From assembly GCA_964507645.1 (NCBI GenBank), contig CAZDPU010000022.1, forward strand, positions 1-15,748: 15,748 nt of DNA, in the 5' to 3' direction. Source of the stretch: UBA6624 sp964507645 (GTDB lineage Bacteria > UBP7 > UBA6624). Under the pieces are notes generated by a model, which saw only the letters and a program-made list of their open reading frames with translations, searched no databases and was not told the origin of the DNA. Below are positions 1 through 6,024 of the stretch, piece after piece (the first letter of the stretch is position 1; each line of letters opens with the position of its first letter). A program made the translations under genes and the position numbers.

Positions 1-1752
1 TGGCTGGTCAATGTCCAAGTCCAAATGCTTTGCGATATGGTATGAGAGGAGCTGCAGCACAACCACAAAGCAGAAGGACGACATCTCGCTGGATATCGAG
101 GATATCCTTATTGTCGAGTCAGCCTGCTTGATGTCAGGTGCGTCTTCTGTCGTCAAGAGAAGTATCTGTCCCTTCCTTGCAGATATCTCCCTCAGATTCC
201 CAATCACCTTTTCAAAGTGCTGATCATTGTTTGCCACAATGACCGACAGGAGCTTTTCCGAGACAAGGGCGATTGGGCCATGCTTCATCTCTCCGGCGGC
301 ATAGGCTTCAGCATGGATATAGGAGATTTCTTTCAGCTTGAGGCTGCCCTCAAGCGCTGTCGGCCATGAGTATTGCCTTCCCAAATAAAGGACATTCTTT
401 ACATCTTTGTATTTTTTTGCGATATTTTCAATCTCCCCGTCTTTGGAAAGAACCTTCTCTATCGCCAATGGCAATCTTCTCAACTCCTGGACCTTTTCTT
501 TTTTGTTGTCTTCTTCTGAAAGGTGCAGTGATATGAGGTAAAGGGTCAGAAGTTGTGTGATGTGGGTTTTAGTGGCTGCAACCCCTATTTCAACACCAGC
601 ATGTGTTCTCAATACAGCATTAGACATTCTCTCAAGTGCGCTTCCGTAGCTGTTCACGATAGACAGCAGGGGGATTTTTTTCCTTGTGTAGTTTTCAGCT
701 GCCTTTATGGTGTCAGCAGTTTCACCGCTTTGGCTGACGGCAATGACCAAGAGCCCATCTTCCTTGAACACAGGATTGAATCTTGCCTCACTCGCATATT
801 CAACCTCACAGGGAATGTTCGCAAAGTTTTCCGTCCAGTATTTGAAGGCTAGGGTGGCGTTGTAGCTTGTGCCGCATGCAATCAGCTTGATTCTCTTTAC
901 ATTTTCGAGAACCGAAGCAACATCTTCTGGGAAACGTATTGATTCAAGATCCATCTTGTCCGACATGCTGTCCGTAAGGCATCTTGGCTGTTCAAAAATT
1001 TCCTTGAGCATGAAGTGGGGGTAACCTGCTTTATTTGTTGATTCTGGATCCCATGGGATGGTTGATGTTTTGATGTTTTCCCTTATTCCATCCATCGTGA
1101 ATATTGAAGCTTCATCGGGAGTGATGAAGCCCCATCTTTCATCCTCGAGAAAACATACCTCTCTTGTTTTTTCCAGTATTGCATTGACATCACTTGAGAG
1201 CCACATTTCTTCTTTCCCGACGCCGATGATCAGCGGAGAAGACTTTCTTGCAAAGTATATTTTTTGTTGGTTCTTTTCATCAAGGATTGCTATTGCAAAA
1301 GACCCTTCAAGTTGATTAACCACTTCAGGCAATGCATCATGGACGCTCTTTCCGGATTCGATAAGAAGCCTCAATATGACTTCCGTGTCTGTTTCCGAGA
1401 TGAATTTATGGCCTTTTTCAATAAGGTTTTTTCTCAGAAGAGATTCATTCTCTATTATCCCATTGTGGACCAGTGATATCCCATTGTCTGATATTGGATG
1501 GGAATTTGTCTTTGACGGTTTGCCGTGTGTTGCCCATCTTGTATGGGCGATGCTTGTGTTGCCTTGTGGCAAGATATCGATATTCTTCTTGATGAAATCA
1601 TTGACCTTACCCTTCATCTTGCTTGTTTTTGTATTCGGTGTTAATGTGCTTATTCCTACGGAGTCGTATCCACGGTATTCAAGCTTCCTCAAGGCATGAA
1701 GCGCCTCTTTTGAAGAGTCTTTTTTGCTTGTTAATCCAACTATTCCACACAT
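1..1752 (-). CDS. glmS: Glutamine--fructose-6-phosphate aminotransferase (isomerizing), 3'-truncated by window edge
   Basis: Makes glucosamine-6-phosphate from fructose-6-phosphate and glutamine, the entry step to UDP-GlcNAc for peptidoglycan and other envelope glycans; cytosolic. I translated the minus strand by hand: an uninterrupted 584-codon frame starts with MCGIVGL, so Cys2 becomes the N-terminal nucleophile of the class II glutamine amidotransferase domain (about residues 1-220, with EYRGYDS, HTRWATHG and LVHNGIIEN). Two SIS domains follow: the first has VSQSGETAD near residue 339, the second has LGRQYSWPTALEGSLKLKE and AEAYAAGEMKHGP. The visible end, LDIDQP, matches the family's C-terminal DQPRNLAKSVTVE tail, so only about ten residues lie outside the window. 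It is divergent from the gene at 1779 and probably leaderless (see the promoter entry). Five 60-base lines counted by eye held 24-30 G/C each (40-50%), above most neighbours. Confidence 0.97.
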   Translation of the reverse strand, partial: MCGIVGLTSKKDSSKEALHALRKLEYRGYDSVGISTLTPNTKTSKMKGKVNDFIKKNIDILPQGNTSIAHTRWATHGKPSKTNSHPISDNGISLVHNGIIENESLLRKNLIEKGHKFISETDTEVILRLLIESGKSVHDALPEVVNQLEGSFAIAILDEKNQQKIYFARKSSPLIIGVGKEEMWLSSDVNAILEKTREVCFLEDERWGFITPDEASIFTMDGIRENIKTSTIPWDPESTNKAGYPHFMLKEIFEQPRCLTDSMSDKMDLESIRFPEDVASVLENVKRIKLIACGTSYNATLAFKYWTENFANIPCEVEYASEARFNPVFKEDGLLVIAVSQSGETADTIKAAENYTRKKIPLLSIVNSYGSALERMSNAVLRTHAGVEIGVAATKTHITQLLTLYLISLHLSEEDNKKEKVQELRRLPLAIEKVLSKDGEIENIAKKYKDVKNVLYLGRQYSWPTALEGSLKLKEISYIHAEAYAAGEMKHGPIALVSEKLLSVIVANNDQHFEKVIGNLREISARKGQILLLTTEDAPDIKQADSTIRISSISSEMSSFCFVVVLQLLSYHIAKHLDLDIDQP

Positions 1753-1778
1753 ATTCAATAAATAATTATTTAAAATCT
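1753..1778. promoter_or_regulatory. Compact symmetric divergent promoter, possibly leaderless on both strands
   Basis: Only 26 bp separate the glmS ATG (1752, minus) from the facing ATG at 1779 (plus). At its centre lies a perfect 14-bp palindrome, TAAATAATTATTTA (1759-1772). Read outward on either strand, its end gives TATTTA, a plausible sigma-70 -10 hexamer, ending exactly 6 nt before the start codon. That spacing would put transcription starts at or next to each ATG, with no room for a Shine-Dalgarno site. The -35 regions would fall inside or just past the coding starts and match the consensus poorly. The palindrome and spacing are seen; promoter function is inferred, and AT-rich sequence can produce such matches by chance. 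Confidence 0.5.
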
Positions 1779-2237
1779 ATGTTAATCCTAATGAAAAAAC
1801 TAAATAAGGGCATCTTCCTCGTATCCGCTTTGGCTGTCTTTCTTTTCGGGGCTATCTATTGGTTCAACACCTCTCAATTCATGCAAAGAGGAACATTGTT
1901 GAATGAAGTTTATGTAAATGGTCCAGATTCCGAAGAGTATTCTCTCTTGGAAACAGGAGGAAAGGAAAAATTTGTAATAGTTCTTTTCAAGGATGAGGAA
2001 ATGTGGGATCAGATAAAGTCAGTGACTTCTTCTTTTGAGGATGATGTTTATTACATAAGGCGTGAAAGCGTTGGGACAGATGAATATTATGGAGATGTGA
2101 AGAAGAGGGGTACAACCAATCTTTTTCCAGCGATAATCCCTGCTTTTTATTATGTAAGCAGTGGGATTGTTGTTGATGTAACTTATGGCTTTCCAGAATA
2201 CATCGAAAAAGAATTAGAAACATTTTTTATGAATTAA
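1779..2237 (+). CDS. Membrane-anchored hypothetical protein, possibly thioredoxin-like fold
   Basis: Not recognised as a named family. The 152-residue product has a short lysine-rich N-terminus, one hydrophobic segment at about residues 11-28, then a soluble domain, so it is probably anchored with the domain outside the cytoplasmic membrane. The pattern KFVIVLF (64-70), a helix-like stretch, then IIPAFYYVSSG (119-129) resembles the first strand, cis-proline and beta-hairpin of a thioredoxin fold, but there is no CxxC and the mature part has no cysteine. That fold is a guess. I chose ATG 1779, which has a -10-like TATTTA 6 nt upstream; ATG 1791 in the same frame would give 148 residues, and neither has a Shine-Dalgarno site. 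It ends 10 nt before the aminotransferase and is probably cotranscribed with it. Confidence 0.7.
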   Translation: MLILMKKLNKGIFLVSALAVFLFGAIYWFNTSQFMQRGTLLNEVYVNGPDSEEYSLLETGGKEKFVIVLFKDEEMWDQIKSVTSSFEDDVYYIRRESVGTDEYYGDVKKRGTTNLFPAIIPAFYYVSSGIVVDVTYGFPEYIEKELETFFMN

Positions 2238-2247
2238 ACTTTCAATT

Positions 2248-3483
2248 ATGGATAACAAGCAATTAACAAAGATTTACAAAGAGAATATTTCTGAAGGTTT
2301 TTTCAATCTCGTTTCTTTTTTGGGTTTCGATACTGAAGAGATGAGTGGAAGTGGTTGCGAGGTTACAACAGCTGATGGAAGGGTCCTTCTTGATTTTCTT
2401 GGATCTTTTGGAGCTTTGAATCATGGACATTTGCATCCAAAGGTTGTGAAGGCAGTAAAGGATAAGCTTGGATCAATGGGTCTTTCAAGCAAGGTTTTGT
2501 TGAATTCAGATCAGGCAAGACTTTCAAAAAAACTTGCTGATTTGACCCCTGGAGATTTATGTTATTCATTTTTCTCAAATTCAGGAACAGAGGCTGTTGA
2601 GGCAGCAATAAAGTTTGCAAAAGCAAGAACTGGCAGGCAGGGTATTGTTCATACAAGAGGTTCATATCACGGAAAGAGCTTGGGCTCTCTGTCAGCTGCA
2701 GGAAGAGAGTCTTTCAGAAAGCCATTTGAACCTCTTCTTCCTTCGTTTAGTTCGATTGAGTTTGATGATGTAGATGCTTTGAAAAAAGCTATGGATTCAA
2801 AACCAGCTGCATTCATTGTTGAGCCTGTTCAGGGTGAAGCTGGTGTAAGGGTTCCAAAAAAAGGATACATGAGTGCTGTTAGAGAGATAACTGAAAATGC
2901 TGGTGTCCTTCTTATAGCTGACGAAGTTCAAACAGGGGTTGGAAGGACCGGAAAGCTTTTTGCATGTGAGCATGACAATATTCAGCCAGACATACTTTGC
3001 TTGGCAAAATCTCTTGGTGGAGGAATCATGCCAATTGGTGCTACTGTAGCAACTAAGGATGTTTGGGAGTTGTTTGAGGGCAATCCACTTTTGCATTCTT
3101 CAACTTTTGGGGGAAACCATCTTGCTTGTTCTGCAGCTATTGCAGCTCTTGATTCTGCTGTTGAGGAAGATTTTTCAGGGAATGCTGAAAGGATGGGAAA
3201 GAGAGTTATTGACGGCTTGAAGAATATCAACTCTCCCTTAATGCTTGATATAAGGGGTCAAGGGTTGCTTATTGGGGTTCAGTTCAAAAATAGCGATATT
3301 ACAAGCATCATAATGAGCGCTTTGGCTAATGATGGAATCATGGTCGCTTACACATTAAACAATCCTGAAGTTATCAGGCTAGAACCGCCTTTGGTTGTTA
3401 CTCAAGATCAAGTTGACAGGTTCTTGGAATGTTTTGAAAAAGCACTCAAAGGAACAGAAGATTTGCTGGCTCAATTAGAGTGA
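2248..3483 (+). CDS. Class III PLP-dependent aminotransferase, putrescine aminotransferase type
   Basis: A 411-residue fold-type I aminotransferase. Visible landmarks are NSGTEA (111-116, phosphate cup), SYHGK (139-143, ring-stacking aromatic), DEVQTG (225-230, with the Asp that pairs with the pyridine nitrogen) and LAKSLGGG, where Lys254 is the expected Schiff-base lysine. The opening EGFFNLVSFLGF, GGGIMPIGATVATKDVW and the ending TLNNPEVIRLEPPLVVT closely resemble E. coli YgjG/PatA, which moves the terminal amino group of putrescine (and cadaverine) to 2-oxoglutarate. Lysine 6-, ornithine and GABA aminotransferases are related, so the substrate is inferred; this is why no symbol is given. 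There is no clear Shine-Dalgarno site. Its TGA overlaps the ispE ATG by one base (TGATG), so the two are likely translationally coupled. A possible downstream partner is the aldehyde dehydrogenase at 13530. Confidence 0.88.
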   Translation: MDNKQLTKIYKENISEGFFNLVSFLGFDTEEMSGSGCEVTTADGRVLLDFLGSFGALNHGHLHPKVVKAVKDKLGSMGLSSKVLLNSDQARLSKKLADLTPGDLCYSFFSNSGTEAVEAAIKFAKARTGRQGIVHTRGSYHGKSLGSLSAAGRESFRKPFEPLLPSFSSIEFDDVDALKKAMDSKPAAFIVEPVQGEAGVRVPKKGYMSAVREITENAGVLLIADEVQTGVGRTGKLFACEHDNIQPDILCLAKSLGGGIMPIGATVATKDVWELFEGNPLLHSSTFGGNHLACSAAIAALDSAVEEDFSGNAERMGKRVIDGLKNINSPLMLDIRGQGLLIGVQFKNSDITSIIMSALANDGIMVAYTLNNPEVIRLEPPLVVTQDQVDRFLECFEKALKGTEDLLAQLE

Positions 3484-4325
3484 TGTACGCAGATGTTTCA
3501 AATATAAAAATCAATCTGACATTGGATATTCTCTCGTTGAGGGATGACGGATATCATGAGATTGATAGTATTTTTTCAGAAGTTGGGTATGGAGACAATG
3601 TCATTTTTGATGCAGAAATGAACAATCCTTTGGAGGTAACCGGTTTTGATGTTCCTTCAGATAGTTCTAATTTGGTTTGGAAAGCACACGATCTTTTTTG
3701 TGAGTTTTTCGGGATAGAAAAAAGGGGAGGATTTAAATTAGACAAAAGAGTTCCACCTGGTTCAGGATTTGGGTCTGGTTCCTCCAATGCTTGGAGTGTT
3801 TTTAAGATTCTTTCACATTATTATGAAGTTGTCATTGACGAAGAAAAGGCAAAAGAAATGTCAATCATGCTTGGCAGCGATATTTTTTATTTTTCAAAAG
3901 GGGGTTTTTGCAGAGTTGAAGGGGTGGGGAACCTTGTTGAAAAGATAAAAATTAAAAACAATAACTTGAGTGTTGTTTTTGGAACCATAGATGATCCTGT
4001 TTTAACAAAAGACGCATATTCTTGGTGGGATAGTGCATCTGTTGAATCAGGGAAGAACACAGAATCTTTTTTAAAGAATTTTTCATTTGATAATCTTGAT
4101 TTTTCAAGCATGAAGAACGACTTGGAAAGAGTTATTTTGCCAAAAAGAAAAAAAATGAATTCCTTTCTGATTTCCCATAGGAAAGATGGTGGTTTTGTAT
4201 CAATGACTGGTTCTGGGAATGGTATATTTACAATTTGTAAAAACAATGATGAAGTGGATGATTCGATGAAAGCTTTTAAAAGATTTTGTGACTATGGGCC
4301 CAAGGTAGGTAAATTAATAGCATGA
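3483..4325 (+). CDS. ispE: 4-diphosphocytidyl-2-C-methyl-D-erythritol kinase
   Basis: GHMP-superfamily kinase that phosphorylates the 2-hydroxyl of CDP-methylerythritol in the MEP isoprenoid pathway. The 280-residue product has the IspE opening NIKINLTLDI with the substrate-contacting Lys9, then DDGYHEI, the glycine-rich ATP loop PPGSGFGSGSSNA (91-103), LGSDIFYF with the expected catalytic Asp133, GGFCRVEGVG, and the C-terminal GHMP motif MTGSGNGIF. The length is normal for IspE. The loop is slightly off consensus (usually GxGLGGGSS). I chose ATG 3483, coupled to the upstream stop as TGATG; a GTG at 3480 would add one residue. The stop overlaps the next start by 4 nt (ATGA). The enzyme implies MEP rather than mevalonate isoprenoid synthesis. 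Confidence 0.93.
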   Translation: MYADVSNIKINLTLDILSLRDDGYHEIDSIFSEVGYGDNVIFDAEMNNPLEVTGFDVPSDSSNLVWKAHDLFCEFFGIEKRGGFKLDKRVPPGSGFGSGSSNAWSVFKILSHYYEVVIDEEKAKEMSIMLGSDIFYFSKGGFCRVEGVGNLVEKIKIKNNNLSVVFGTIDDPVLTKDAYSWWDSASVESGKNTESFLKNFSFDNLDFSSMKNDLERVILPKRKKMNSFLISHRKDGGFVSMTGSGNGIFTICKNNDEVDDSMKAFKRFCDYGPKVGKLIA

Positions 4326-5092
4326 ATTGGAAAGTCGTTCTTTTTGCTGGAGGCAAATGCAAAAAGGCATTGAGGGAAGCAACGGGAGTTGAGTATAGAG
4401 CATTGATAAAATTACAATCCAAGCCAATTATCCTTCCTGCTCTAAAATCATTTATCAATTGTTCTGGTGTTGAGGAAATCAGCATTTATGCCCCTAAGGG
4501 TTTAAAAGAGTCGTTGGATCCTTTTTTGGGAAAAGATATAAAAAAGATTAATTTTTTAAAACTTCACAAAAGCGGTTTGTCTTCGCAAGTCAAGGAAGCT
4601 ATAGGAAAATACAAAAAAGATGACAATCTCGTGTTGGCTGCTGCCGATTTGCCTTTGGTGACGCCTTCAGCAATCGCATCCCTGCTGAAATCTTCCGAAA
4701 GCCTTAAGGGGATTATCTATCCTTTGATTTCAAGAAAATCTCTAGATTTGAATCTTGTTAAAAATCGTACTTATTTAAAAACATCAGATGGACAATTTAC
4801 TGGAGGAAATGTGATTGTTGGAAAGGTCCATGAATTTGATAGGGTTGTTAGCCTTTTGGACAACTTGATTGAAAATAGAAAAAATCCAATTGCTCTTGCG
4901 AAAATTATAGGAATTGGCTTTGTTTTTGGAATTATTTTTGGAAACAAGTCTTTAAAAGATATTTCTTCAGAGATAAAAAATCGCTTAGACATAAATTTCA
5001 CCCCTCATAAAACAAATGCTTTTGGATTGGGTGTTGATTTAGACAAACTTTCCGACTATCTTGTTTTCCAGGATTTTTTTGATGAAGGTTAA
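4322..5092 (+). CDS. MobA-like nucleotidyltransferase (NTP_transf_3 type) coupled to ispE
   Basis: A 256-residue protein with a GT-A/Rossmann-like nucleotidyltransferase layout. VVLFAGG near the N-terminus (5-11) replaces the usual LAAGxGxRMG nucleotide-binding loop; ALIKLQSKPII (27-37) corresponds to the PKxLxxxxGxPxi segment; VLAAADLPLVTPSAIASLL (104-122) carries the Asp109-Leu-Pro metal-binding motif typical of MobA-like enzymes; and GGNVIVG follows around residue 160. The signature loop lacks its usual Arg and much of its glycine pattern, so the nucleotide and acceptor are unclear. It starts inside the ispE stop codon (ATGA). The MEP pathway needs a cytidylyltransferase (IspD) directly before IspE, so an IspD role is conceivable, but the sequence looks closer to the MobA/CofC-like group. 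Its TAA overlaps the stop of the convergent isomerase gene. Confidence 0.8.
   Translation: MNWKVVLFAGGKCKKALREATGVEYRALIKLQSKPIILPALKSFINCSGVEEISIYAPKGLKESLDPFLGKDIKKINFLKLHKSGLSSQVKEAIGKYKKDDNLVLAAADLPLVTPSAIASLLKSSESLKGIIYPLISRKSLDLNLVKNRTYLKTSDGQFTGGNVIVGKVHEFDRVVSLLDNLIENRKNPIALAKIIGIGFVFGIIFGNKSLKDISSEIKNRLDINFTPHKTNAFGLGVDLDKLSDYLVFQDFFDEG
5089..5092. other. Shared palindromic stop TTAA of two convergent genes
   Basis: The plus-strand nucleotidyltransferase ends with TAA at 5090-5092 and the minus-strand isomerase ends with TAA read from 5091 to 5089. The four bases TTAA serve both genes. No hairpin plus T-run terminator is visible in either gene's 3' end, so each transcript probably runs into the opposite gene. 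Confidence 0.9.
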
Positions 5093-6024
5093 GATTCTTT
5101 ATACTTGTTGATTGTAGGAATTGGATCAATTTCCACACCTGAACCTTCAGCGATTGCAGTTGCAAAATAATCACCAAGAATACAAAGTTGAACTGGATGT
5201 ATTTGAGGCAGAAGAATTGTTTCTTTTTCTCTAAAAACCTTTAGGAGTTTCTTGTTCTCGTTTTTTGTTGACTCTGCATCAATCAAAATTAAACCCATTT
5301 GAAATAACATTCCACCAAGTCCTTCGATTTGATTGTGAGCAGCCTCTGGAAGTATTCCAAAACCTGCTGGGATCTTGGCATCTTCTTGCATCATTCCTGT
5401 CCATCTTCTCGCTATGGGGTTGCATTTTTCAGGAACAAGCATCCATGGGAGGATTTTCTTTTTTCCCCATTCAATTCCTTTTCCAATAATTTTTTCAACT
5501 AGTTCATCCTTTGGCCCTTTTCCATCCCAAAACATTTTTCCTTGTCCGGTTAAGCCATCCAGTATCCCAAGAGACTCATAAAGAGATCTCCTGGGGGGCC
5601 CAGGATGAATTATTTTGATTTTTCTTGGACACGCTTCAGCAAGTTTTCCGCCTGTTGTTATTCCAAAACTTGTCAAAGAAACGACCTTGAGCCAACTTAG
5701 GGTTTCTTCGGTGTTTCCTGAATAAGAACAAAGTATGAGATTTGCCCATCCTTTTGGATTCCTCAGGAAAGCTTTTGGTTTGTATTTTCCATTAACCTTT
5801 TCATTGAAGCTTTCTATTTCATAATAGTCATTTACAGAGTGTATTTTTTTATTTTTTGGAGAAAATGTAGCTAAAACAGAACCAGCTATTCCAGAGCCTC
5901 CCATACCAACTATTAAAACCGGTTTGCTTGATGTTGAAAAAGCATTTTTTCTACCTGATTCAAAACCTCTAAGGTAATCTTCTTTTGGGTTAAAGTTTTT
6001 TTTCCAATTATTAAAAATACCCAT
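5089..6024 (-). CDS. Bifunctional phosphoglucose/phosphomannose isomerase (SIS-domain family)
   Basis: A 311-residue two-SIS-domain protein of the PGI/PMI family first characterised in archaea and also found in some bacteria. It interconverts glucose-6-P or mannose-6-P with fructose-6-P. Motifs in order are VGMGGSGIAGS (39-49), CSYSGNTEETL (99-109, first-SIS phosphate loop), PPRRSL (143-148), LPEAAHNQIEG (225-235, matching the family's catalytic-Glu region LPELxHNE), IHPVQL (275-280, around the expected catalytic His276) and a C-terminal GVEIDPIPTINKYKE. This is not the classic ~550-residue Pgi. Its ATG overlaps the leuS TGA by one base (TGATG), so translation is probably coupled. It could supply fructose-6-P to GlmS, encoded on the same strand 4 kb away. 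Confidence 0.88.
   Translation of the reverse strand: MGIFNNWKKNFNPKEDYLRGFESGRKNAFSTSSKPVLIVGMGGSGIAGSVLATFSPKNKKIHSVNDYYEIESFNEKVNGKYKPKAFLRNPKGWANLILCSYSGNTEETLSWLKVVSLTSFGITTGGKLAEACPRKIKIIHPGPPRRSLYESLGILDGLTGQGKMFWDGKGPKDELVEKIIGKGIEWGKKKILPWMLVPEKCNPIARRWTGMMQEDAKIPAGFGILPEAAHNQIEGLGGMLFQMGLILIDAESTKNENKKLLKVFREKETILLPQIHPVQLCILGDYFATAIAEGSGVEIDPIPTINKYKES

Noticed and set aside
553..852. Plus-strand frames across 11-1699
   Set aside because: All are antisense to the intact glmS frame.
3480..3482. GTG start for ispE
   Set aside because: It adds only one residue; the ATG at 3483 forms the common TGATG coupling.
3887..4246. 119-residue minus-strand frame inside ispE
   Set aside because: Low-complexity translation of the antisense of a recognised kinase gene.
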